The notes under the pieces were generated by a model. The model did not search any database, was not told the origin of the DNA, and saw nothing but the letters and a program-made list of their open reading frames with translations. The translations under genes were made by a program, and so were the position numbers. From NCBI RefSeq assembly GCF_010078235.1, contig NZ_JAABOS010000010.1, positions 62,001 through 126,000 of the forward strand: 64,000 nt of DNA. Reading direction: 5' to 3'. The stretch comes from Cognatundibacterium crateris. GTDB taxonomy: Bacteria; Pseudomonadota; Gammaproteobacteria; Burkholderiales; Burkholderiaceae_D. Below are positions 55,331-64,000 of the stretch, one piece after another (the first letter of the stretch is position 1; every line of letters starts with the position of its first letter).

Positions 55331-56356
55331 TCAGCCGGCCAGATCGGCTTCGGAGGTAAACGAGTCGGCATAGAACTCATCGGCGGGCAACTGGCATTGC
55401 GCACTGAAATCACGTTTTGCAGATTCCACTACCACTGGCGCACCGCAGGCATAGACCTGATAGCCCGACATATCCGCCACATCGGCGATCACCGCCTGAT
55501 GTACAAAGCCGCTGCGGCCGCTCCAGTTGTCTTCTGCCTGCGCATCTGAAATTACAGGGATGTAGCGGAAATGCGGCAGCCTGGCAGCCCATTCCTGGCA
55601 CAGCGCATCCATGTATAAATCAGCCGGACGGCGGCCGCCCCAGTACAGGCTGACCGGGCGGGTCGAACCGGTGTGGATCAGTTGTTCCATCAAGGCTTTG
55701 ATCGGTGCGAAGCCAGTGCCGGAAGCCAGCAGGATAATTGGCTTGTCACTGTCTTCTCGCAGGAAGAAGCTGCCTTGCGGGCCTTCAAAGCGCAGGATGT
55801 CGCGCTCTTTCATGCTGCTGAATACCTGGTCGGTGAACACACCACCCGGCATGTGACGGATATGCAGCGTGATCTGTTCTGCATCATGCGGCGCATTGGC
55901 CATACTATAGCTGCGGCGTTTGCCGTCACGCAGCAGGAATTCAATATATTGACCAGCGCGATAATTGAGTTTTTCATTGGCAGGCAATTGCAGCGCAACC
56001 AGCATCACATCGTGCGACAGTTTTTCCAGACGGGCGACGCGGGTCGGCAGTTTCTTGACCGGATAGTCGCCATCGCTCACAATTTCACGCGCTTCTATGG
56101 TCAGATCGCTTTGCGGTTTGGCGCAGCAGAACAGCGCCATGCCAGCCGCTTCTTCGGTATCAGGCAGCGCGCGTTGCTGGTGGTTGCCATGAACAACGCT
56201 GCCGCTGCTGACCTTACCTTTACAGGAGCCACAGGCACCATTTTTACAACCATAAGGCAGGATGAGGCCAGCACGCAGTGCTGCATTGAGTACGGTTTCA
56301 TCTGCTTCGCAGCTAAATTGACGACCACTCGGGGTCACGGTTACTTGAAAAGTCAT
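55331..56356 (-). CDS. CDP-6-deoxy-delta-3,4-glucoseen reductase-like 2Fe-2S flavoprotein reductase
   Basis: An NAD(P)H-dependent electron-transfer protein of 341 residues. The N-terminal plant-type ferredoxin domain has PYGCKNGACGSCKGKV (C37, C42, C45) and the fourth ligand in LFCCAKP (C77). Next come an FAD domain (RRSYSMANAP) and an NAD domain (LLASGTGFAPIKALME and YACGAPVVVESA). This order is seen in AscD/RfbI-type reductases and in the reductases of aromatic-ring oxygenases. In Burkholderiales such genes are commonly annotated as CDP-6-deoxy-delta-3,4-glucoseen reductase without a nearby sugar cluster, as here. AGGA precedes the ATG. Its start codon is 12 bp from that of the divergent SDR gene. 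Confidence 0.9.
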   Translation of the reverse strand: MTFQVTVTPSGRQFSCEADETVLNAALRAGLILPYGCKNGACGSCKGKVSSGSVVHGNHQQRALPDTEEAAGMALFCCAKPQSDLTIEAREIVSDGDYPVKKLPTRVARLEKLSHDVMLVALQLPANEKLNYRAGQYIEFLLRDGKRRSYSMANAPHDAEQITLHIRHMPGGVFTDQVFSSMKERDILRFEGPQGSFFLREDSDKPIILLASGTGFAPIKALMEQLIHTGSTRPVSLYWGGRRPADLYMDALCQEWAARLPHFRYIPVISDAQAEDNWSGRSGFVHQAVIADVADMSGYQVYACGAPVVVESAKRDFSAQCQLPADEFYADSFTSEADLAG

Positions 56357-56368
56357 ACAATCCTGTGC

Positions 56369-57262
56369 ATGAAAAAACAGTTTAAAAAAATCGGCAAGCC
56401 ACGCTTGCTCATTATCGGGTGTGGCGATGTCGGCATGCGGCTGTTACCGCTGCTGCGCGAACGTTTCCGTGTATTTGCCCTGACCAGCCAGCCAGCGCGG
56501 GCAGCTGAATTGCGTGCTGCCGGTGCTATTCCTGTGATTGGTAATCTGGATCAGCCCGCCAGTTTGCACCGTCTTAAAGGGCTGGCACAGTGGCTGGTGC
56601 ACCTGGCGCCACCCAAAGCGGAGGGCGAAATGGATAGCCGCACCCGGAATCTGGCCGCCATTTTACCTGACAAGTGCCGCCTTGTTTATGTCAGCACCAC
56701 CGGCGTATATGGGGATTGTGGCGGCGCTGAGTTTGATGAATGCCGTCCGGTGGCGCCGCAGAATGCGCGTGCGATACGCCGGGTTGCGGCTGAAAACCTG
56801 CTCAGGGATTGGGCGCGTGCTTCACAGTCCCGGCTCTCCATTCTGCGTGTGCCTGGCATATATGCGGCAGACCGGCTGCCGCTGGAACGTTTGCGCAAGG
56901 GCTCGCCAGCTCTGACTGAGACGGAAGATGTGTACACCAATCATATTCATGCCGATGATCTGGCCAGTTTGATACGCCTGGCATTGTTCCGTGCCAAACC
57001 CTCCCGTGTCTACCATGCGGTGGATGACAGCGATCTGAAAATGGCGGACTACTTTGATTTAGTGGCTGATCAGTTCAGCTTACCAAAAGCACCACGATTG
57101 ACGCGTGCTGAACTGATGCAGCAGGTCTCGCCGGTGCAACTGAGTTTTATGTCGGAATCGCGGCGACTTAAGAATCTGCGTATCCGGTGCGAACTGGGGA
57201 TGCACCTGCGCTATCCGGATGTGCAGGCCGGTGTGGCAGCGGCACGGGCTGAGCTGGCATGA
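56369..57262 (+). CDS. SDR-family NAD-dependent epimerase/dehydratase-like protein (YeeZ-like)
   Basis: An atypical short-chain dehydrogenase/reductase of 297 residues, of the extended SDR type found in YeeZ. The Rossmann loop LLIIGCGDVGMRLLPLL, a LVHLAPP strand, VYVSTTGVYGDCGG (active-site region, with Tyr in GVYGD) and RVPGIYAADRLPLERL are visible. The C-terminal GVAAARAELA helix is typical. The start at 56369 is chosen as the first ATG outside the divergent gene; no clear ribosome site precedes it. The true substrate is unknown, and YeeZ-like proteins lack assigned function in most bacteria. Confidence 0.82.
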   Translation: MKKQFKKIGKPRLLIIGCGDVGMRLLPLLRERFRVFALTSQPARAAELRAAGAIPVIGNLDQPASLHRLKGLAQWLVHLAPPKAEGEMDSRTRNLAAILPDKCRLVYVSTTGVYGDCGGAEFDECRPVAPQNARAIRRVAAENLLRDWARASQSRLSILRVPGIYAADRLPLERLRKGSPALTETEDVYTNHIHADDLASLIRLALFRAKPSRVYHAVDDSDLKMADYFDLVADQFSLPKAPRLTRAELMQQVSPVQLSFMSESRRLKNLRIRCELGMHLRYPDVQAGVAAARAELA

Positions 57263-57287
57263 AGCTGCTTTACTCGTTCTGCAGCAT

Positions 57288-59978
57288 TCATATTTTTGGA
57301 TTGCGCTGATCAGGCGGTGGTATCAGCGGCAGTAATAGGTAAAACAAGGAGCCATGACCTTCTTCGCTCTTAAAGCCAATTTTTCCGCCCATTTTTTCTA
57401 TCATGGTTTTACTCAGACTCAGACCCAGACCGGTGCCTGCATATTTGCGGGCTGAGTTGGCCTCTGCCTGGGTGAATTTCTGGAAAATACTGGATTTGAA
57501 ATCGTCAGAAATACCGATGCCATAGTCTTGCACTTCCACCTTAATCCAGTCGCCACGGACTGACAGACGCACATCGACCTGGGCTTTTTTGCCGGAAAAT
57601 TTAATCGCATTCGACAGCAAGTTGGACAGCACCTGTACAAAGCGCTGGGCATCCACATGCACCCATAAGTCCGGTATTTGTTGTTTTGCCAGTTCCAGGT
57701 TGACATGGAAATTCTCGGCATAGCCTTGGTTGGCTTCGATAGACTGATTGACCAGATGCTGCAATACGTGGTCTTCGGGATGAAACTGCATGCCACCATA
57801 TTCCAGTTTTTCAAAATCCAGAATATCGTTGATCAGCGAGGTCAGCCTGACCGCGTTGTCATTGGCCATATCCAATAATTTTTGTGCCTGCTCAGGGATG
57901 TTTGGCGCTACCACACCTTTGAGCAAACCCAGTGCGCCACGGATTGAGGTTAACGGGGTACGCAATTCATGCGACACCGCCGATACGAACTCACTTTTTA
58001 ATTTATCCGCCCGCTTGATTTCGCTCAGGTCATGCAGGATGATGACCAGCAAAGTCTGGGTGCCCAAGCTGACCCGCGTCATCGCCAGCTCCAGCGGAAT
58101 ATCGTCGCCAGAACGTTGTCTGGCGCGGATTTCCACCCGGTTCGCTTTGGGCATAGTCGATGTGTTTTCCATGCTTGTGATCGCATCGATATGTTGATGC
58201 AGTGTCTTTTGCGCGCATTCTTCCGGAAACAGACTGAATAACTGACGTCCCTTCAGACTACCGGGCGGAAAATGAAACAAGGCTTCGGCAGAGGGGTTGG
58301 CAGACTGTATCAGCCCGGCCGTATTACACGTCAATATGCCCTCGGCTGCATGATCCAGTATCGAACTCAGGCGTTCTTCGCTTTCATGCAACTCCGCTGT
58401 TCTTTGTTTCACCAGGGTTTCCACGTTATAGGTGTGGGCGCTGGTCATGAGCAGATAAGCACCAAATAAGCCGGTGAACAAGAGCCCGCCTACCATCGCA
58501 CTCCAGGTCACCCAGGAGATGTGCGTCTTCCAGTACAGAGGTGAAGCCTGAACCAGAAAGGCATATTGTTTGCCGCCGAAATGGATGGTGGACTGAAATT
58601 GAAAGGCTGGGTCAGACGCGCCTATGGTGTCGATAAATACCCCATTCGATACCGGATAAGACAGATCATAGAATTTGATCAGCATATCGTTTTTTTCCTG
58701 AGGGCTCAGCGTTTCCTGAATCATGTCGGCTACCCGGAACATGCCGGCCGCGACGCCGTCAAAGGCTTCCCGCCGTTCTGTTGGCGTAGAGATGGCATGT
58801 CCACGCAAATAGACAGGCACATACAGCATGACCACTTTCTGACCACGCTCATCCAGCATGGGGTCGGTCGCTGTGATTTGATTGGTGTCGCGTGCGTCTT
58901 CAATTGCGTTGCGGTGCCGCGTCACGGACCCGAGGTCAAATCCGGCCAGATCAGGCGGGCTGTTGTAGGGTTGCAGATAGCGCATGGGGAAATACTCATC
59001 CCTGTCTCTGACCGGGCGGTAACGCTCGTTGTCATCTTTTTCAGTCATTCGAAATGTGGGATAACCTTCCGACGCGACGCTGCGCTCAAACTCTGATTTT
59101 TGTGCATGCCTGACCAGTGGTACCCAGGTCAGCAGACCTATGGCTGGATTTCCTCTGAGTGCATGTTGTACAAATGTCGCAAATTCCTCGCGCTCCACAT
59201 GTCTGGAGCTCGAAAACAAGCGCTCTATATTGTCCATGACGTCCGCATTGCTGTTGAGCCTGTTTTGTATATTCTGGCTCATACGCTGGGCTTCCAGACG
59301 GAACTCAAGTTGCTGCTTTTGGGTTTCACGTTCACGGATAAACAGAAAGGCTACCAGTACCACCAACAAACACAGACTGAGTGGAACCAGCACATTGAAA
59401 CGCCGTGAGCGCCACAGGGCGGCAGGGCGCGCAAACAGCACCAGCACCAGTGGGGTAGTGGTAATCACACCCAGCACATCACCGACCCACCACACCAGCC
59501 AACTGCTATCGGCTTCCGCACTGCTCAGACGTCCCATCAGGCGCAGTGCTGTGACACCCATTGCACTGCTGATGAGTGAAACGACGACGGTACAGAGGAA
59601 GAAGTAAAAAATATCGCGGTTGCTATCCAATACCAGACGCTCCTTGAGCGCATGGAGTATCAGGCGCTGCGCGGCAGCTGCCTGAAATACAGCGATACCC
59701 GCCAGTATCAGCGCCAACGAGACGGAGTCTATGCTCAGTCCCGTGCTCTGGCCGAAACTCAGTGACAGATGAAACAGGACTTGTCCGGCAAAAATAGCCG
59801 GTAACATGCGCTCGCCAAACGATAGCACCAGTCCAAATGCAATCCCTGCGGCAGGAAACAGCGCGGTTGAATAGCCAGGCGGGATTGCCAGCAACATACC
59901 CAGTCTGCCTGCGACAAAATACACCGTCGTTGCTAGCAATAGCGGCAATAGTATAGTCTGGGAGAATGACTTGGGCAT
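57288..59978 (-). CDS. Hybrid-free sensor histidine kinase with MASE1, CHASE and PAS domains
   Basis: A membrane sensor kinase of 896 residues. Domain order: MASE1 integral-membrane sensor (about 10-215, eight helices, with PPGYSTALFPAAGIAFGLVLSF), CHASE-type periplasmic domain (about 235-430, PLVRHAQKSEFE, RDRDEYFPMRYLQPY), a final helix near 490-510, PAS (ESEERLSSILDHAAEGI), HisKA with phospho-accepting H670 in AVSHELRTPLTS, and HATPase_c (SNLLSNAIKFSG, DYGIGI, GTGLGLS). MASE1-CHASE combinations often regulate cyclic di-GMP and biofilm in other proteins. No response-regulator gene is adjacent; the Hpt/HD-GYP protein encoded 25 kb away is a possible but unproven partner. Confidence 0.93.
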   Translation of the reverse strand: MPKSFSQTILLPLLLATTVYFVAGRLGMLLAIPPGYSTALFPAAGIAFGLVLSFGERMLPAIFAGQVLFHLSLSFGQSTGLSIDSVSLALILAGIAVFQAAAAQRLILHALKERLVLDSNRDIFYFFLCTVVVSLISSAMGVTALRLMGRLSSAEADSSWLVWWVGDVLGVITTTPLVLVLFARPAALWRSRRFNVLVPLSLCLLVVLVAFLFIRERETQKQQLEFRLEAQRMSQNIQNRLNSNADVMDNIERLFSSSRHVEREEFATFVQHALRGNPAIGLLTWVPLVRHAQKSEFERSVASEGYPTFRMTEKDDNERYRPVRDRDEYFPMRYLQPYNSPPDLAGFDLGSVTRHRNAIEDARDTNQITATDPMLDERGQKVVMLYVPVYLRGHAISTPTERREAFDGVAAGMFRVADMIQETLSPQEKNDMLIKFYDLSYPVSNGVFIDTIGASDPAFQFQSTIHFGGKQYAFLVQASPLYWKTHISWVTWSAMVGGLLFTGLFGAYLLMTSAHTYNVETLVKQRTAELHESEERLSSILDHAAEGILTCNTAGLIQSANPSAEALFHFPPGSLKGRQLFSLFPEECAQKTLHQHIDAITSMENTSTMPKANRVEIRARQRSGDDIPLELAMTRVSLGTQTLLVIILHDLSEIKRADKLKSEFVSAVSHELRTPLTSIRGALGLLKGVVAPNIPEQAQKLLDMANDNAVRLTSLINDILDFEKLEYGGMQFHPEDHVLQHLVNQSIEANQGYAENFHVNLELAKQQIPDLWVHVDAQRFVQVLSNLLSNAIKFSGKKAQVDVRLSVRGDWIKVEVQDYGIGISDDFKSSIFQKFTQAEANSARKYAGTGLGLSLSKTMIEKMGGKIGFKSEEGHGSLFYLLLPLIPPPDQRNPKI

Positions 59979-60002
59979 AGCAATCTGTTCAGATGGCAGC
60001 GT

Positions 60003-61784
60003 TTAGACGAGTGATGAAGTCACTTTCAGGACTTCCTCCGCAGTTGTGAGTCCTTCTATAATTTTTTCAGCGCCGGCTATGCGTAAGGGCTTCATACCAT
60101 CCCGTATGCTTTGTTGACGCAGGGCATGAATATCCGCATTTTCGGTAATCAGTTTGCTGAAAGGCAACGTGACTGTCAATAGTTCGTATAAACCAGTTCG
60201 TCCTAAATAGCCAGTCTGGCGACATTCCGGGCAGCCAACCGGGCGATAAATGGTTGCAGGTTTTTGCAGCGCCCATTCTTCGGTCAGTGAAGCCCAGACC
60301 GGATCGGTGATACTGCCGTCCGGCGCTTTGCAGTGCACACACAGGGTGCGCACCAGCCGTTGCGCCAATATGCCTATGATGGTCGCTTCCAGCAGATAGT
60401 AGGGGACACCCAGCTCCAGCAGACGCATGATGGCGGAGGGCGCATCATTGGTATGCAGCGTAGACAGGACCAAATGACCGGTCAGCGCAGCCTGGACTGC
60501 CATTTCCGCTGTTTTCAGATCGCGGATCTCACCGACCATGATGATATCCGGGTCCTGACGCATCAGCGCCCGTATGCCATCGGAGAAATCGAGATCAAGC
60601 GCAGACTGTACCTGCATCTGATTGAAACTGCCTTCCACCATTTCTATCGGGTCTTCGACTGTGCAGACATTGACGTCCGGCGTCGCCAGCGCCTTCAGCG
60701 TGGTGTACAGCGTAGTGGTTTTACCCGATCCGGTCGGTCCTGTAACCAGAATAATGCCGTGCGGTTTCGCCGTCAGATGATCCCAGCGTTTTGCATCTTC
60801 CGGCGGAAAGCCCAGTTCCGGCAAGGTTTTGACTACGACTTCCGGATCAAAAATACGCATCACCATTTTTTCGCCGAACACAGTAGGTAAAGTCGATAAA
60901 CGCAATTCGACTTCCTGCCCTGCGGCGGTGCGGGTTTTGATGCGGCCATCCTGTGGGCGGCGTTTTTCAATTACATCGATACGGCCCAATAATTTGATAC
61001 GCGCAATCATCGCGATCATGACCGTTGCCGGCACCTGATATACCTGGTGCAGTACACCATCTATGCGGAAGCGGATGACCGCCAATTCCCGCTTGGGCTC
61101 CAGATGGATATCAGACGCGCGCTGATCAAACGCAAATTGCCACAACCAGTCCACGATATTGATGATGTGCTGGTCATTCGCATCCACTTGCTTATTGGAT
61201 TTGCCCAGCTCGACCAGTTGTTCCAGATTCTGGCGTAAGCCCAGATCATTGCCATTCGATTTGCGTGCGTCTTTAATCGACTTGGCAAGTGAAAAAAACT
61301 GGCCTATGTATTGTGAAATATCGAGCGGATTGGCAAACACCAGACGGATGTCTTTGCGCGATATCCTGGCGATTTCATCCTGCCATTCACGGTTGTAAGG
61401 ATCTGTGGTGGCGACCACCACGGTATTGCCGGATAACTCCACCGGTAAAATATTGAAACGGGTTGCATAGGTGGCAGACATCACTTCTGAGACCGACGTG
61501 AAATCTATCTTCAGCGGATCGATCCGGTAAAACGGCAGATGGACTTTACGTGCCGTCCATTCTGTCAGCCAGTCCAGCGTCAGCAAGGCGTGGGGCGCTT
61601 TTGCAGACACAATTTTGCATTGGGCAGCAGCGGTCAACGCATGCATGGCCGATGGCGCATTTTTCAGTATGCCTTGCGCCTCATTGAATTTTTGCTTGGC
61701 ATCTTCTTTCTGTATCAGGCCATCTGCCATCAACCAGGTGAAAATCTGCTGCAAATTCAGCTGCCGTTCCGGATTCGTTTTCAT
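60003..61784 (-). CDS. GspE/PilB-type secretion/pilus assembly ATPase, orphan
   Basis: A cytosolic hexameric ATPase of the type II secretion/type IV pilus family, 593 residues. The N-terminal domain (about 1-190) resembles N1/MshEN-type modules. The central ATPase shows RASDIHLEPKR, Walker A GPTGSGKTT (349-357), the Asp box TVEDPIEM, Walker B DPDIIMVGEIRD and the His box LSTLHTNDA. A tetracysteine zinc site lies in CVHCKAP and GCPECRQTGY. No other Gsp or Pil gene is adjacent, so it is an orphan member that could serve a distant pilus or secretion system. Confidence 0.92.
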   Translation of the reverse strand: MKTNPERQLNLQQIFTWLMADGLIQKEDAKQKFNEAQGILKNAPSAMHALTAAAQCKIVSAKAPHALLTLDWLTEWTARKVHLPFYRIDPLKIDFTSVSEVMSATYATRFNILPVELSGNTVVVATTDPYNREWQDEIARISRKDIRLVFANPLDISQYIGQFFSLAKSIKDARKSNGNDLGLRQNLEQLVELGKSNKQVDANDQHIINIVDWLWQFAFDQRASDIHLEPKRELAVIRFRIDGVLHQVYQVPATVMIAMIARIKLLGRIDVIEKRRPQDGRIKTRTAAGQEVELRLSTLPTVFGEKMVMRIFDPEVVVKTLPELGFPPEDAKRWDHLTAKPHGIILVTGPTGSGKTTTLYTTLKALATPDVNVCTVEDPIEMVEGSFNQMQVQSALDLDFSDGIRALMRQDPDIIMVGEIRDLKTAEMAVQAALTGHLVLSTLHTNDAPSAIMRLLELGVPYYLLEATIIGILAQRLVRTLCVHCKAPDGSITDPVWASLTEEWALQKPATIYRPVGCPECRQTGYLGRTGLYELLTVTLPFSKLITENADIHALRQQSIRDGMKPLRIAGAEKIIEGLTTAEEVLKVTSSLV

Positions 61785-61815
61785 GACTGTTTATGGTTTC
61801 AGTGTTTAGCCGGTC

Positions 61816-62631
61816 TTAACCCGGATCAGCCGCAGCTTTCAAACCATTTACCCAGGATTTCGCTGGTAATTTAGTCTGTGCTTTGATCTCATTGGCACGC
61901 TCATACAGTGCTGTGAAGTCCAGCTCCGGCTTTTGTTTGAATGCGATAGCGACCACGTTCCCATCATGTACTTCAGGCAGACACATGACGCAATCGAAGG
62001 CGAAGCGCAGCGCTTTTAAATTCCGCTTGTAACTAGGATGCTCACCAAATAAATTCACCGTCAGAATGCCGTCGTCTTTCAGGCAGGCGGCGCAAGCCTG
62101 GTAAAACTCAGCTGTATCAAGTACAGGTCCCTTCGCTGTGGCGTCATACAGATCTACCTGTAAGGCATCGAAGCAAGCGTGGTTATTGCTGTCATTCACA
62201 AAATCCAGTGCATCCATTTCCAATACCTGCAGACGGTCATCATTGGCCGGCAGCTTGAACATGCTCTCACAAATACTGATTACGGCTGGATTGAGTTCTA
62301 CAGCGGTCACCTGCAGTTCAGGAAACTGGCGATAACAGAATTTAGTCAGTGCGCCGGTACCCAGCCCGAGCTGGACCACATGGACAGGCGCTTTGTTGAA
62401 TAACATCCACGTCATCATTTGTTGCGCATATTCAAGCTCTATCGCATCTGGCTTACGTATACGCATTGCACCCTGCACCCATTCGGTACCAAAGTGCAGA
62501 AAGCGCACGCCATCCAGTTCCGATAAGGTGACCGGCGCATATTTCGGTTTGCGGGGCGCTTTTTTTATCGCTGCTTTGGGACCTGAACGCAGATTGGCTT
62601 CTGCTTCGATTGATTTTCTTTTAATTAACAT
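61816..62631 (-). CDS. Spermidine-synthase-like methyltransferase-fold protein
   Basis: A 271-residue protein with the spermidine-synthase (Rossmann, nucleotide-binding) fold: RFLHFGTEWVQGAMRI, then VHVVQLGLGTGALTKFCYRQ (ligand loop), TAVELNPAVISIC (acidic residue) and LQVDLYDATAKGP. Standard polyamine-synthase residues such as YHE are not apparent, so true spermidine synthase activity is doubtful. Relatives are common as single genes in Burkholderiales. A long Lys/Arg-rich N-terminus (MLIKRKSIEAEANLRSG) precedes the fold. The start at 62631 is uncertain: a second in-frame ATG lies 15 codons upstream and neither has a ribosome site. It starts about 30 bp before the GspE-type gene in the same direction. 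Confidence 0.82.
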   Translation of the reverse strand: MLIKRKSIEAEANLRSGPKAAIKKAPRKPKYAPVTLSELDGVRFLHFGTEWVQGAMRIRKPDAIELEYAQQMMTWMLFNKAPVHVVQLGLGTGALTKFCYRQFPELQVTAVELNPAVISICESMFKLPANDDRLQVLEMDALDFVNDSNNHACFDALQVDLYDATAKGPVLDTAEFYQACAACLKDDGILTVNLFGEHPSYKRNLKALRFAFDCVMCLPEVHDGNVVAIAFKQKPELDFTALYERANEIKAQTKLPAKSWVNGLKAAADPG

Positions 62632-62726
62632 AAGGGTAATTAGACGTGTTCCTGTGTTGCTATGTTCACGCTGCATGTTGTTGCAGGGAATTCTTGTTAT
62701 ACATTGTGCCAGAAGCAGGCGATAAG

Positions 62727-63236
62727 TCAGGAAAATTGTGCATCAAAACGTAATAATTGCTGCCATACCGACAATTTCTTTTCGAAACTCCAGCTTGCGT
62801 TAGCTGGCGAGGAGGAGGGCAGGATCAGGGTCTGAAAACCTTGTTGCTGGAAATGAGTTTGAATTTTTGCCGCAACTTTCCCGTTGAACCCTATCCTTTG
62901 CAGACTTGGGAATTGATCCTGTAACGCAGAAAAATCATTCAGCTGACCCATACGTATCGCACTGTCAAGGCTGCCTTCGCGGTAGCAGGATGCGTAGATA
63001 TCCCACAGTCCTATGCCATGTGCCAGTAAGGCATCTGTCCTTTGTTGGTAGGGCAGTGCGCGCAGATCTTCATTGAGCATCGCTGACAGCAGACGCCAGA
63101 ATTGATTTTGTGGATGGGCATAATATTGCCCCGCCTGCAGTGAGGCGATACCGGGAAAGCTGCCCAGTATCATGGTATGCGTTTGCGCATTAATCAGGGG
63201 TGGAAAGCCTTGCAGCTCGGATTGGACGGATGTCAT
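62727..63236 (-). CDS. DNA-deoxyinosine glycosylase-like protein (UDG superfamily)
   Basis: A 169-residue base-excision-repair glycosylase of the uracil-DNA-glycosylase superfamily, closest to the hypoxanthine (deoxyinosine) DNA glycosylase group. Motif 1 reads ILGSFPGIASLQAGQYYAHPQNQFW, with the characteristic Asn in HPQNQFW; motif 2 lies in LPSSSPANAS. The central GIGLWDIYASCYREGSLDSAI is also typical. The start at 63236 is chosen by family length; a reading ten codons longer has no better ribosome site. It stands alone, upstream of the spermidine-synthase-like gene in the same direction. Confidence 0.85.
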   Translation of the reverse strand: MTSVQSELQGFPPLINAQTHTMILGSFPGIASLQAGQYYAHPQNQFWRLLSAMLNEDLRALPYQQRTDALLAHGIGLWDIYASCYREGSLDSAIRMGQLNDFSALQDQFPSLQRIGFNGKVAAKIQTHFQQQGFQTLILPSSSPANASWSFEKKLSVWQQLLRFDAQFS

Positions 63237-63476
63237 TTCTGTGTTTGCGATTACGGAGAAAATCAAGGGTAGGGCGAAAGCTTGCCGCTGGGTATTTTAT
63301 AGACAAAACAGTGCAGTAAAGTGCGATGGTACGCCAGGTCTGAAAATTTAAGACTATGGCGAATTCATTAGATGTATGCTGCGGGAGTCAACTATGCTGT
63401 CAACGTGAGCGCGATACTCTACGTTGTAACAGAGTGAACAGCGTGATGTTAATGAAACGGATAAAAGGAGTGCATG

Positions 63477-63935
63477 ATGAAAAAATTTGTTGCCCTGAGT
63501 TTGATTACTTCGGTTGCTTTATTGAGTGCCTGTGCAAGCCCATCTAATTCCGGCAGTGTCTACCGTGCGAGCCAGACTCAGAATGAGCAAAGCGTGCGCA
63601 TGGGCGTGGTTGAGTCTGTGCGTGAAGTGATGATAGAAAAAGGCCAGAGCGGTGTTGGTACCGCCGCTGGCGCTGCTTTAGGCGGCATTGCTGCGGGTTC
63701 CAGTATAGGTGGTGGAAACGGCGCAGTTGCTGCAGGTATCGTTGGTGCAATTGCTGGCGGGCTGATCGGTCAGAAGGTTGAAGGAAATATGAACCAGAAA
63801 CGCGGCCTGGAAATTACGGTACGCCTGGACAGTGGAGAAATGAAAGCGATCGTACAGGAAGCCGACGAGTTTTTCCGTGCCGGTGAACGCGTGCGTTTGT
63901 TATCCAATGGACGCACCACCCGCGTCACCCACTGA
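63477..63935 (+). CDS. Glycine-zipper outer-membrane lipoprotein (SlyB/Pcp-like)
   Basis: A 152-residue lipoprotein. The signal peptide ends in the lipobox LLSAC, and the cysteine at about residue 20 is lipidated by Lgt. The mature part has a glycine-zipper stretch of two helices (TAAGAALGGIAAGSSIG and GAVAAGIVGAIAGGLIGQKV) followed by a C-terminal beta domain ITVRLDSGEMKAIVQ...GERVRLLSNG, which matches the SlyB/Pcp (17 kDa antigen) family of outer-membrane lipoproteins. AAGGAG stands 6 nt before the ATG at 63477; the codon before is also ATG. The role is probably envelope integrity. Confidence 0.92.
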   Translation: MKKFVALSLITSVALLSACASPSNSGSVYRASQTQNEQSVRMGVVESVREVMIEKGQSGVGTAAGAALGGIAAGSSIGGGNGAVAAGIVGAIAGGLIGQKVEGNMNQKRGLEITVRLDSGEMKAIVQEADEFFRAGERVRLLSNGRTTRVTH

Positions 63936-63976
63936 ATACGGCTCTGGTAGTTTGATGTTTTGACTGAGGTTCTGAC

Positions 63977-64000
63977 AAAAAACAGCGAGCGGCTGTTTTT
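63977..64000 (+). terminator. Rho-independent terminator of the lipoprotein gene (cut by window edge)
   Basis: Stem AAAACAGC / GCTGTTTT with a 5-nt loop, followed by T residues up to the last base of the window, about 45 bp after the lipoprotein stop codon. Confidence 0.7.

Noticed and set aside
55673-56368. N-terminal extension of the SDR frame by 232 codons
   Set aside because: The extension is antisense to the 2Fe-2S reductase; the Rossmann loop of the SDR protein starts shortly after 56369.

Overview
The window reads as chromosomal DNA from a betaproteobacterium of the order Burkholderiales, most likely the family Oxalobacteraceae (an Undibacterium/Herminiimonas-like genome is my best guess). 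Reasons: a homodimeric-type aceE-aceF-lpdA cluster in which E3 carries lipoyl domains, a small Trp-rich membrane protein of the kind seen in Burkholderiales, dense housekeeping genes with moderate GC (low to mid 50s by eye), and typical gamma/betaproteobacterial versions of lgt, folD, prlC and holC. The genus is inference; there is no rRNA or tRNA gene in the window to settle it.

Layout. 0-3.4 kb: end of a reductive pyrimidine/hydantoin catabolic operon (NCS1 permease, dihydropyrimidinase, N-carbamoyl amidohydrolase). 3.5-8.8 kb: a PaiB-like FMN protein, a 0.8-kb non-coding stretch rich in hairpins, and two divergent secreted metallopeptidases (M13 and M64). 8.8-14.4 kb: lgt, a LysR regulator, a Trp-rich mini-protein, a periplasmic cytochrome c, a branched-chain amino-acid binding protein and a DadA-like D-amino-acid dehydrogenase. 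14.4-18.8 kb: a compact leftward operon folD-prlC-DUF4124/glutaredoxin-holC-hypothetical. 19.2-22 kb: a large TonB-dependent receptor. 22.4-28.7 kb: the pyruvate dehydrogenase operon. 29-31.2 kb: thiopurine methyltransferase and a MerR regulator with its aldo/keto reductase. 31.7-32.8 kb: an Hpt/HD-GYP fusion.

32.9-37.5 kb: a tightly overlapping five-gene leftward operon (secreted helical protein, LolD-like ATPase, MacB/FtsX-type permease, LolA-like periplasmic protein, predicted outer-membrane barrel). Together it looks like a complete envelope-spanning export or lipid/lipoprotein trafficking machine, and is my main candidate for an undescribed system. 37.8-43 kb: a TMEM175-like channel, a DapA-like lyase with two unknown partner genes, an alpha/beta hydrolase and a DUF2189 membrane protein. 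The last of these ends exactly at the boundary of a 264-bp MITE-like element with perfect terminal inverted repeats and a CTAG target duplication.

43.3-51.8 kb: a cupin, a DUF5694 protein, an AT-rich patch with an unknown membrane-anchored protein, a tricorn-like S41 protease and a GH44 glycoside hydrolase. 51.8-53.8 kb: a decayed region holding two tandem, related secreted proteins, the first of them apparently frameshifted, separated by degenerate linker repeats. 53.8-64 kb: argD, a 2Fe-2S oxidoreductase divergent from a YeeZ-like SDR protein, a MASE1-CHASE-PAS histidine kinase, an orphan GspE/PilB-type ATPase, a spermidine-synthase-like protein, a deoxyinosine-type DNA glycosylase and a glycine-zipper lipoprotein.

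No tRNA, rRNA, CRISPR array, prophage or complete insertion sequence was seen. All family names come from reading motifs by eye, not from database searches.
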